From NCBI GenBank assembly GCA_016209995.1, contig JACQVC010000515.1, positions 1-16,503 of the forward strand: DNA of 16,503 nt, given 5' to 3'. The DNA comes from Gemmatimonadota bacterium. GTDB taxonomy: Bacteria; Gemmatimonadota; Gemmatimonadetes; Longimicrobiales; Gaopeijiaceae. This document shows positions 7,680 to 13,652 of this stretch, piece after piece. Position numbers and translations under genes: made by a program. A model generated the notes under the pieces. It had not been told where the DNA came from. It saw nothing but the letters and a program-made list of their open reading frames with translations, and did not search any database. The stretch's first letter is position 1; each line of letters starts with the position of its first letter.

Positions 7680-8212
7680 CCGGCGCTCCAAACGGCTCCT
7701 GGTGGGGCCACAACGCGCACAGGCTCGAGAACGGGCTCGCGCCGGTGCCATTGCTCGACGACGGTCAGCCCACTGGCCGGATCCATCCACGTAGGGGCGA
7801 TTTCGCAGAGGGGCGCCAGCACGAAGGACCGCTCAGCCCACCGGGGATGGGGGATGTGCAGATCGTTCCCGCTTTCGACCCGGTCCCCGAAGAGCAGGAG
7901 ATCGATGTCCAACGTGCGCGGTGCGTTGCGGAACGACCGCCTCCTGCCCTCTTCTGCTTCCACCATTCGCGTGCGCGCCAGCAGCTCGGTTGGGCCGAGG
8001 TCGGTGCGGCCGATCACGACCAGGTTGAGAAAGTCGGGCTGATCTCGATACCCCACCGCGCGACTCTCGTAAACCGATGACACGGCATCCACGTGAATCC
8101 AACGCGCAACCGCCTCGACCCCCCGGCGCAGGTGCGCGAGCCGATCTCCGACGTTGGAGCCCATGCCCAGCGCCACGGGAGTGAGAGTACCCAGACCACT
8201 ACACGCGGCCAT
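7676..8212 (-). CDS. folK: 2-amino-4-hydroxy-6-hydroxymethyldihydropteridine pyrophosphokinase
   Basis: HPPK transfers pyrophosphate from ATP to 6-hydroxymethyl-7,8-dihydropterin, a cytosolic step of folate synthesis. The N-terminal motif VALGMGSNVGDR and the signature NAPRTLDIDLLLFG are both plain; the signature aspartates DID bind the magnesium-ATP. ESRAVGYRDQPDFLNLVV and IPHPRWAERSFVLAPLCE are also family-typical. The start is uncertain. ATG 8212 gives 178 residues and overlaps the cupin stop by 14 bases; GTG 8176 would place the fold right at the N-terminus; the frame is open to 8239. None has a strong Shine-Dalgarno, so coupling to the cupin gene is likely. The stop overlaps the start of the metalloprotease (GTGA). 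No other folate gene is in the window. Confidence 0.92.
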   Translation of the reverse strand: MAACSGLGTLTPVALGMGSNVGDRLAHLRRGVEAVARWIHVDAVSSVYESRAVGYRDQPDFLNLVVIGRTDLGPTELLARTRMVEAEEGRRRSFRNAPRTLDIDLLLFGDRVESGNDLHIPHPRWAERSFVLAPLCEIAPTWMDPASGLTVVEQWHRREPVLEPVRVVAPPGAVWSAG

Positions 8213-8552
8213 AGCGGTCTTCGAGACGCACGACGTCATCCGGGTCGGCCGTGGATGCCTCGAGAATGTCGCAATCCGTCACGGCCTCCATGCGGTGGAC
8301 GGAGCGTGCCGTGATGCGAAAGCTTTCTCCCGCCCGGAGATCGATCTCCTCCAGCCGGCCGGCGGACGGGCCGACCCAGAAGCGCATCGCTCCGGACAGG
8401 AGGTGTATGGTCTCGTCCTTGCGCTCGTGATACTGCAGCGAGAGCGATTCCCCCGCCTTTACGTGCAGGATCTTCCCCAGATATCGGTCCGTTTCGGCCC
8501 AGATGAGCTCGTGGCCCCACGGCTTTTCGACGCGGCGAGGCGTCTTCTTCAC
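8199..8552 (-). CDS. Stand-alone cupin, type II mannose-6-phosphate isomerase-like
   Basis: Single cupin of 117 residues resembling the C-terminal isomerase domain of bifunctional mannose-1-phosphate guanylyltransferase/mannose-6-phosphate isomerase. VEKPWGHE at 8-14 opens the domain. The metal site is seen as LSLQYHERKDE (Q40, H42, E47) and SVHRMEA (H86). The ending DDVVRLEDRYGR is characteristic of this group. The start is GTG 8552, 31 nt after the tyrS stop; only a weak GAGAG precedes it. The gene overlaps folK. It may isomerise mannose-6-phosphate and fructose-6-phosphate for sugar-nucleotide supply, but small cupins of this kind are often annotated without proof and no sugar-nucleotide gene is nearby. 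Confidence 0.85.
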   Translation of the reverse strand: MKKTPRRVEKPWGHELIWAETDRYLGKILHVKAGESLSLQYHERKDETIHLLSGAMRFWVGPSAGRLEEIDLRAGESFRITARSVHRMEAVTDCDILEASTADPDDVVRLEDRYGRV

Positions 8553-8583
8553 GGCACTCTCGAAAGCTCGTTCACGGCTCGGC

Positions 8584-9819
8584 TCAACGAAAGCGTACCT
8601 GCGCGAAGCGGCGCTTACCGCGTCGCAGTAAGACCGCGCCGCCGATCTGGATCGTGGCCTCCGGGCTCTCGACTACCGTACCATCCACGCCTATCGCCCC
8701 CTGCTCGATGAGGCGAGTCGCCTCGCTGTTCGAGGCGGCCAGCCCCGCAGCCACCAGGAGCCTGGGTAGCCAGACTTTGTCGTCCTCGATACGAAGACCA
8801 GGATCGCGCGTGTCCACCTCGACCACCGGTACGTCGACCGGAGTCTTGCGCTCCTTGAACAACCGATCGAAGGCGGACTCAGCCCGCGCAGCCGCCTCAT
8901 CCCCATGGTAGAGCCGAACGATCCCACGGGCCAGGGCACGTTTGGCCTCGTAGGGTTGGCGAGCCGCCCCGATCTCCGCCGCCTGCACCGCATCGCGCGG
9001 ATAAACGCCGGACAAACGGATCCACTCCGGGAGCACGGTGTCCGGAATCGACATCGTCTTGCCGAACTGCTCCTCGGGAGGCTCGCAAAGGCCGACGTAG
9101 TTGTCGGCGCTCTTCGCCATTTTCGTGTACCCATCGGTCCCGCGCAGAAGCGGCATGATCAGACATACCTGCGCCTCCTGGCCGTAGCGCTCCTGAACCG
9201 TACGCCCGACCAGAAGGTTGAACTTCTGATCCGTCCCTCCCACCTCGACGTCCGCCTGAAGCGCAACGGAATCGTAAGCCTGCAGCAGCGGGTACATGAA
9301 TTCCAGGACGGAGATCGGCTTGCCCGCACGGTGCCGCTCTGAAAAATCATCTCTCTCCAGGAGCCGGGCGACCGTGTAGGTAGCGGTGAGCTCGAGCACG
9401 TCCGCAAGCTTCAGGGGTTCGAGCCACTTCGAGTTGTCTTCCACACGCACGCGATTCACGTCGAGGATGCGGCCGACCTGCTCGACATAGGTGCGCGCGT
9501 TTTCGCGGATCTCCTCGACCGAGAGACGCGGTCGTTCCTCACTGCGGCCGCTCGGGTCACCCACGCGCGCTGTGTAACCCCCCACCACGAAGATGACCTC
9601 GTGGCCCAATTCCTGGAGATGCCTCAGCTTCCGGAGCGAGACGGCATGACCGATGTGAAGGTCGGGGCGAGTCGGGTCGAAACCCTGCTTCACCTTGAGC
9701 GGCGTACCCGACTTCAGGGAGCGCTCGAGCTTGCGTTGCAGATCCTCTACGGGGACTACCTCGACGGCGTCCCGCAGGATGACATCCATCTGTTCGGTGA
9801 CGGGTGCAAACCGGCCCAT
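8584..9819 (-). CDS. tyrS: Tyrosyl-tRNA synthetase (TyrZ-like)
   Basis: Class I aminoacyl-tRNA synthetase that charges tRNA-Tyr; 411 residues, normal length. The HIGH motif is in FDPTRPDLHIGH (HIGH 55-58). Conserved substrate-site segments VGGYTARVGDPSGR and VGGTDQKFN follow. The second nucleotide-binding signature is KMAKS (233-237) in place of the usual KMSKS. A C-terminal S4 RNA-binding domain (about 350-410) is seen in AASNSEATRLIEQGAIGVDG. The FDPTRPDLHIGH and GGTDQKFN forms suit the TyrZ branch better than the E. coli TyrS branch. Start ATG 9819 has only a weak AGG 8 nt upstream; it lies 12 nt after the stop of the lipoprotein gene, so read-through from that gene is likely. No T-box-like leader is possible in 12 nt. 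Confidence 0.93.
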   Translation of the reverse strand: MGRFAPVTEQMDVILRDAVEVVPVEDLQRKLERSLKSGTPLKVKQGFDPTRPDLHIGHAVSLRKLRHLQELGHEVIFVVGGYTARVGDPSGRSEERPRLSVEEIRENARTYVEQVGRILDVNRVRVEDNSKWLEPLKLADVLELTATYTVARLLERDDFSERHRAGKPISVLEFMYPLLQAYDSVALQADVEVGGTDQKFNLLVGRTVQERYGQEAQVCLIMPLLRGTDGYTKMAKSADNYVGLCEPPEEQFGKTMSIPDTVLPEWIRLSGVYPRDAVQAAEIGAARQPYEAKRALARGIVRLYHGDEAAARAESAFDRLFKERKTPVDVPVVEVDTRDPGLRIEDDKVWLPRLLVAAGLAASNSEATRLIEQGAIGVDGTVVESPEATIQIGGAVLLRRGKRRFAQVRFR

Positions 9820-9831
9820 GCTAGGAGCCTG

Positions 9832-11604
9832 TCACCTGCCCAGCACCTGCCCCGGGACATCCCCCAGCAGCGCCACGTGCAGCGGAAGGCCGTCGCGCGT
9901 CTTCGGCGATAGAGTCACGTAGACGCGGGTGTAGGACGGGAAGCTGACGCCTGCTTGTGATGCGAGGACACGCAGACCGGCGTCGGCGATCAGTCCCGTG
10001 GGGGCCAGACTCGCGTTCAGATCCGCGTCTTGCAGAGACGCATACGGCGGTGTGGGTGTGGTCAGCGGCCCCAGAGACGCCGCCACGCCCGTCGCTGGAT
10101 TCACGAGCCATGCCTCATAGTAGTAACCGAGCGGCGGGCGAGTGAGTCCCTGCAGGGCGAGGCGCAGCTCGTCTCCGAAGAAGTGCCCGCGCCCCTCGCC
10201 GCTGTAAGCGCCGAAAACCCGGTCCGCCTCCTGCCCCTGGCTCATGGTGCCGAAGTTCAAAGGCGCCGTGGTCACGAACGACGCATGATCACCGGGCGCC
10301 GCCGAAAACCGGGCGAAGAGCACCGTGGCCGTGCCGGGTTGCGTAGCCGCCGGTGCGGTCCGCGCTACCACGACGGCGTTGAAGCGCAGGATGTCGTTCT
10401 TCCAAGCGGCCGTGCGCACGGTGAAGGTCGCCTGGTCGCTCAAGCTACCGCCGCCCCGGAGCGACGACACGTTCAACGCCGAATCGACCGTCTCACCCTC
10501 CTCGTTGCGAAGGAAGTAGTCGCCGACGAGCGGCGCGGAAAATCCGTCTCGCGTGTTCACAGCCCAGAACGTATAGGCGCTCCCGGTCTGCAAGCGGGCG
10601 AGCGGTCGCAGGGGCATCGTCACCTCGACGGGCGGCAGCGTGCCGGCTTGCGTAGGAAACGGAGCCAGCGCGTTGGGAATCGGATCTCCATCCAGGTCCA
10701 GGTCCGGGGCCATCTGGGCCCGTCCCACGTGAGGGCCCGTCGGCACGATCTGGCCCAGATTGCTTCTCCCTTCGACGATCACCAGATAGTTGTACGATGG
10801 CAGAGCGAAGGAAGCGAATTCGTTGGCGCCAAAGGGAAGTCGCGACGACTCATTCGGCATCCGGCTGTCCGCGGTATACCAGATTCCACCGTTGAAGATG
10901 AGGCAGTCGATGAAGCCGCCGCCGCTCGCGTCCGTGATGATGTAGCCGAGCACGAACGGGTTGATTCCCTGTCGCACCACGGGCGCACCTGCCACGGTCA
11001 AATTGCAGCGGTAGTTCGGTGTTCCCCCGGGCGAACCACCGAGGGGAACCAGCTCGTCTGGTTGATCCGGCGGTAGCCCCCGGAGCACGTTCTCCGCGTC
11101 GAGCCGCCCAGCGATTCTCAGCCCGTAGCGCACGAACATGACGGTATACGACGCGTTCGGTTTGAGCCCCTGGACCTCCGCGTAGAGGTTGTATGCGTTC
11201 GGGACACCGTGGAACGGCTCCGGCCACATGCCCGCGAAGCGTCCCCACGCGAGCGTCGTGCTCTGGAGCCGTGGGAGGCGCGCGTCATCCCTCCCGTTGC
11301 GCAGGTGATCTTCGAAGACCCACGCGGAGTCCGGCACGAACAGAGACACCCAGAACGGGCTGGAGCGAAAGAAGCCGAGGCGGCCGGTGGAACGGCGGAA
11401 CAGATCACCCGGTGTCTTGGGGATCGCGAAGCTTCCGCCGGGCAGTCCGAACCCCAATCCCGAAGACAGCGTAAAGTTGAAGGCTCTTTCCGCGTCGCCG
11501 GGACCCAGGATGCGGTCGTTCAGATCCTCGGGCACACAGGCGCTGAGCAGCACGGTCAAGACCGCCGCCGTCAGGCGGAGCGGTTGGAGTCTGCTTTTCG
11601 TCAT
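9832..11604 (-). CDS. Large secreted lipoprotein of unknown function with repeated beta-type segments
   Basis: Not recognised as a named family. From ATG 11604 it is 590 residues, with a short basic N-terminus, the hydrophobic stretch LTAAVLTVLLSAC and a lipobox cysteine at 23. Beyond that it looks all-beta. A segment DLDLDGDPIPN (301-311) resembles a calcium-binding thrombospondin type 3 repeat. Two segments look like copies: YTFWAVNTRDGFSAPLVGD (about 344-362) and YYYEAWLVNPATGVAASLG (about 494-512). The second, with the later VYVTLSPKTRDG, recalls the extracytoplasmic domain of RskA-type anti-sigma factors; a third weaker match may lie near 140-161. The frame continues to 11766, where an ATG overlaps the upstream stop (ATGA), but that reading runs through a repeat pair and buries the signal peptide. 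The apparent start lies inside the repeat (see 11599-11737). Probably co-transcribed with the barrel upstream and tyrS downstream. Confidence 0.7.
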   Translation of the reverse strand: MTKSRLQPLRLTAAVLTVLLSACVPEDLNDRILGPGDAERAFNFTLSSGLGFGLPGGSFAIPKTPGDLFRRSTGRLGFFRSSPFWVSLFVPDSAWVFEDHLRNGRDDARLPRLQSTTLAWGRFAGMWPEPFHGVPNAYNLYAEVQGLKPNASYTVMFVRYGLRIAGRLDAENVLRGLPPDQPDELVPLGGSPGGTPNYRCNLTVAGAPVVRQGINPFVLGYIITDASGGGFIDCLIFNGGIWYTADSRMPNESSRLPFGANEFASFALPSYNYLVIVEGRSNLGQIVPTGPHVGRAQMAPDLDLDGDPIPNALAPFPTQAGTLPPVEVTMPLRPLARLQTGSAYTFWAVNTRDGFSAPLVGDYFLRNEEGETVDSALNVSSLRGGGSLSDQATFTVRTAAWKNDILRFNAVVVARTAPAATQPGTATVLFARFSAAPGDHASFVTTAPLNFGTMSQGQEADRVFGAYSGEGRGHFFGDELRLALQGLTRPPLGYYYEAWLVNPATGVAASLGPLTTPTPPYASLQDADLNASLAPTGLIADAGLRVLASQAGVSFPSYTRVYVTLSPKTRDGLPLHVALLGDVPGQVLGR

Positions 11605-11625
11605 TCCGGCGAAAGCCGGAATCCA
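11599..11625 (+). repeat. 27-nt palindromic repeat, copy 1
   Basis: Core ATTCCGGCGAAAGCCGGAAT is a perfect 8-bp stem with a GAAA loop; CGTC precedes it and CCA follows. On the minus strand the unit ends in GGAATGACG and so contains the apparent lipoprotein start codon (11604-11602). Confidence 0.9.
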
Positions 11626-11710
11626 CGCCGCTCGTGCAGCGTAACGATGAGGTGACGCTGTTTCTCCCACCTGACCGCGGAAGATGGATGCTCCGTGCAA
11701 CCCCGAACTC

Positions 11711-11737
11711 TGGATTCCGGCTTTCGCCGGAATGACG
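11711..11737 (-). repeat. 27-nt palindromic repeat, copy 2 (inverted)
   Basis: Exact reverse complement of copy 1, with the same 8-bp stem and tetraloop. Its outer edge lies 7 nt after the AAGGAGG Shine-Dalgarno at 11745-11751 when read on the minus strand. Confidence 0.9.
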
Positions 11738-11744
11738 AACTTGG

Positions 11745-11751
11745 CCTCCTT
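11745..11751 (-). promoter_or_regulatory. Consensus Shine-Dalgarno stranded upstream of the repeat pair
   Basis: AAGGAGG on the minus strand, the full consensus, followed by CCAAGTT and then the repeat. No start codon occurs at a usable distance; the next plausible lipoprotein start is about 140 nt on, at the far end of the repeat pair. Without the insertion the spacing to the ATG would be 7 nt. It may be the ancestral ribosome-binding site of the lipoprotein gene. Confidence 0.6.
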
Positions 11752-11762
11752 CGTGCGATCGT

Positions 11763-12446
11763 TCATGGGACGAAGCTGAACCCGAGGCTGATCAGGATCG
11801 TGTGAATCGTGCGTTTGGGTGCCGGCGGAACAGGCTGGACCTCGGGAACAAAATCATCTCGGAACTCCGGGGCCACCGGGTTCAAGAATTCGCGATCCCA
11901 CCCCAGGTACACCAGGTCACGAATATCGAGTCGGACGCCACTCCCCGGCTCGACCGCCCAGTCGATGCCGCCGCCGAAGGAGACGTGTAGCTTGTGCCGA
12001 ACCTTGGACCCCCGGCTTTGCTCTGCATCAGTATATAGCAGGTACCCCCCTACTCCGCTCAACAGGTAAGGATCGAGCCGCCCGCGCTCCCGGTAGTAGC
12101 CCACCTGCGCCCGGTAGTTGTACACGAGTACGGGCTGTTGCACATCGTGCAGCTCGGTCACCTGTCCGAACACGAGGCGGACGGGCGGAAAGAAGCGCTC
12201 TCGCGTCTGCGTGCGCGCGAGTCCGCCGCCCAGCCCGATCGTGGCGCCGTTGGCCAAACGGTACATCACATCGAGCCCCCCGGACACCATCGACTCCAGC
12301 GCGCTTGACGCATCGATCACGCCATACCCACCCATGGGTGTGACCACGAAGGCTCCGATGGGCGCTTGCGCAGCCGCGGGAGCAGCACTCAGGCCGAGTG
12401 CAAACCCGACAAGAATGCAAGTGCGCTTTAGAATCGGCCGTGTCAT
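11763..12446 (-). CDS. Small outer-membrane beta-barrel protein
   Basis: Protein of 227 residues with a clear signal peptide (basic MTRPILKR, hydrophobic core, cleavage after APAAAQA). The rest alternates polar and hydrophobic residues with glycine- and aromatic-rich strands (MYRLANGATIGLGGGLA, YNYRAQVGYYRERG, DPYLLSGVGGYLLY, HKLHVSFGGGIDWAV). It ends in a final strand LISLGFSFVP, as in small OmpA/OmpW-like barrels of about eight strands. A Pro-rich segment (VPEVQPVPPAPK) comes just before the last strand. Function is unknown. The start ATG 12446 has no good Shine-Dalgarno; the gene lies 84 nt after the PorV-family gene with a strong hairpin between. Its stop overlaps an in-frame ATG of the downstream lipoprotein frame (ATGA). 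Confidence 0.75.
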   Translation of the reverse strand: MTRPILKRTCILVGFALGLSAAPAAAQAPIGAFVVTPMGGYGVIDASSALESMVSGGLDVMYRLANGATIGLGGGLARTQTRERFFPPVRLVFGQVTELHDVQQPVLVYNYRAQVGYYRERGRLDPYLLSGVGGYLLYTDAEQSRGSKVRHKLHVSFGGGIDWAVEPGSGVRLDIRDLVYLGWDREFLNPVAPEFRDDFVPEVQPVPPAPKRTIHTILISLGFSFVP

Positions 12447-12473
12447 AAGGCGATCAACCAGAGATCAAAGCTG

Positions 12474-12517
12474 GTGTAGAAGGGAGAGAGGACATCCCCA
12501 TCTCTCCCTTCTTACAC
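12474..12517 (-). terminator. Strong hairpin between the PorV-family and beta-barrel genes
   Basis: The arms GTGTA-GAAGGGAGAGA (12474-12489) and TCTCTCCCTTC-T-TACAC (12501-12517) pair as an 11-bp stem, a one-base bulge and 5 more base pairs around an 11-nt loop. It lies 13 nt after the PorV-family stop. On the minus strand no clean U-run follows (CAGCTTTGATC), so it may be a weak terminator, an attenuator, or a stabilising or processing hairpin within the operon. Confidence 0.45.
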
Positions 12518-12530
12518 TGATCCCTTGTCA

Positions 12531-13652
12531 TCAGAACTCCACCTCGAAGCTGAACACCTGGCGACTCCCCAGCTCGCCGAACTGTGAGAACGCATAGTCC
12601 AGCCGCATGAGCGGGCGCACGGGCAGCCGGAGTCCGAAGCCGCCCGACAGATGATCGACGGTCTCCCACGCCGCACGATCCTCGCTCAGCGTGCGCCAAC
12701 CACCGCGCAAGAAGAGGATATCCCGGAAGCCATACTCCGCGCCTAACGACAGGTTCAGATTCGTATCGATGGCATCCGTGGCGTCGGCGATCACCTTGAC
12801 GGCGTGGGCCGATGAGGCTCCAAGAACCGCGGTGGTCGGGCCCATGACGTCCAGCGCCACGCTGAAGCGGAAAGCCATGGGGAGTGGCACCGCGATGGTT
12901 TTCACGGCCACATCGACGATCTGAGGAACCTGCAGCTCCTCGGGACCGAGGCGGCGGTCGACCCCGTCCCAGCGCGAGTCGCCGCTCACGTTGACCAGGC
13001 TGGCGCCCAGGGTCGTGCCCCACAGTCCGGTCTCGAACTGCAGGCCCAGGTCGAACCCGAGCCACGTGGTCGACGCGTCGTCGATCCCTTCCCGCACGGA
13101 CTTGATGGCGCCGCCGAAGACAAACTGCTCTGTGAGACGGGTAGCCGCGTGCACCCCGATGGAGCTGGCCCGGAACTCGAACGTCTCGCCGAACAGCGGG
13201 TCCCCGCCGTCCGGGAAGGCCAGGGTCGTGCGCGTGATCGCGCCGCTGCCCAGGCTCACCACGCTCACGCCGACCGTCCCCCAGCCGAGCGGAAGGTACA
13301 CACCCGCGTACTGGTGAGTGATGTCCGTGCCCTCGAACAGCTCGCTGTAGCTGTACCCCAGCCCGACGCCCTGCGCGTGCGCCAGCCCCGCCGGGTTCCA
13401 GAACATGGAGGTAACACCGGACACGTCGGCGGTTACGGATCCGCCCAAGGCGAGGGCTCGCGCGCCCACTGGAATGGCGAGGAACTGCCCGCCTCGCGTG
13501 CCCGTGCGCACGTTGGGCGTCTCGGGCTCGCCCTGCAGCTGCGTGCCGGTCTGGGCAGCGGCGCGCGTGGCGCCACTGCCGGCCAGGGCTACTAACAAAG
13601 CGGAGCGAACGATCGCCCTCACGAAGCCGGGTCCCGCCCGAGTCGTAGGCAT
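12531..13652 (-). CDS. PorV/PorQ-family outer-membrane beta-barrel protein
   Basis: Outer-membrane protein of 373 residues with a signal peptide ending near AAAQ (34). The family hallmark FLAIPVGARALALGG, continuing VTADVSGVTSMFWNPAGLA, is at 57-91; it is shared by PorV/PorQ and FadL-like barrels. Beta-hairpin strands fill the rest, and the last strand VFSFEVEF ends in phenylalanine as outer-membrane barrels do. In Bacteroidota, PorV carries cargo with type IX C-terminal domains to the surface; PorQ is part of the same machinery. Start ATG 13652 overlaps the stop of the upstream secreted protein (TGATG) and has no Shine-Dalgarno, implying translational coupling with that protein. The family also has members outside type IX systems, so the role in secretion is inference. 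Confidence 0.82.
   Translation of the reverse strand: MPTTRAGPGFVRAIVRSALLVALAGSGATRAAAQTGTQLQGEPETPNVRTGTRGGQFLAIPVGARALALGGSVTADVSGVTSMFWNPAGLAHAQGVGLGYSYSELFEGTDITHQYAGVYLPLGWGTVGVSVVSLGSGAITRTTLAFPDGGDPLFGETFEFRASSIGVHAATRLTEQFVFGGAIKSVREGIDDASTTWLGFDLGLQFETGLWGTTLGASLVNVSGDSRWDGVDRRLGPEELQVPQIVDVAVKTIAVPLPMAFRFSVALDVMGPTTAVLGASSAHAVKVIADATDAIDTNLNLSLGAEYGFRDILFLRGGWRTLSEDRAAWETVDHLSGGFGLRLPVRPLMRLDYAFSQFGELGSRQVFSFEVEF

Larger units (their letters stand above)
11599..11737. mobile_element. Inverted pair of palindromic repeats (REPIN/NIME-like), 139 bp
   Basis: Two perfect 27-nt copies in inverted orientation (11599-11625 and 11711-11737) enclose 85 bases. The unit is the widespread palindrome that reads as VIPAKAGIQ or WIPAFAGMT when translated. 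In form it resembles neisserial dRS3/NIME elements and gammaproteobacterial REPINs. No obvious target duplication flanks the pair (outer flanks TTTT and AACT), and no transposase is nearby, so a trans-acting enzyme would be needed for movement. In the message from this strand the two arms could also pair with each other over all 27 bases. Confidence 0.8.

Noticed and set aside
7680..7790. 37-codon N-terminal extension of the metalloprotease lipoprotein
   Set aside because: It would lie wholly within folK and bury the signal peptide; GTG 7679 has the Shine-Dalgarno and the overlap.
10030..11076. 348-codon plus-strand open frame
   Set aside because: Antisense shadow of the lipoprotein gene; charged, low-complexity product without domains.
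11599..11737. CRISPR or insertion-sequence interpretation of the repeat pair
   Set aside because: Only two copies, inverted, with no spacers, Cas genes, transposase or clear target duplication.
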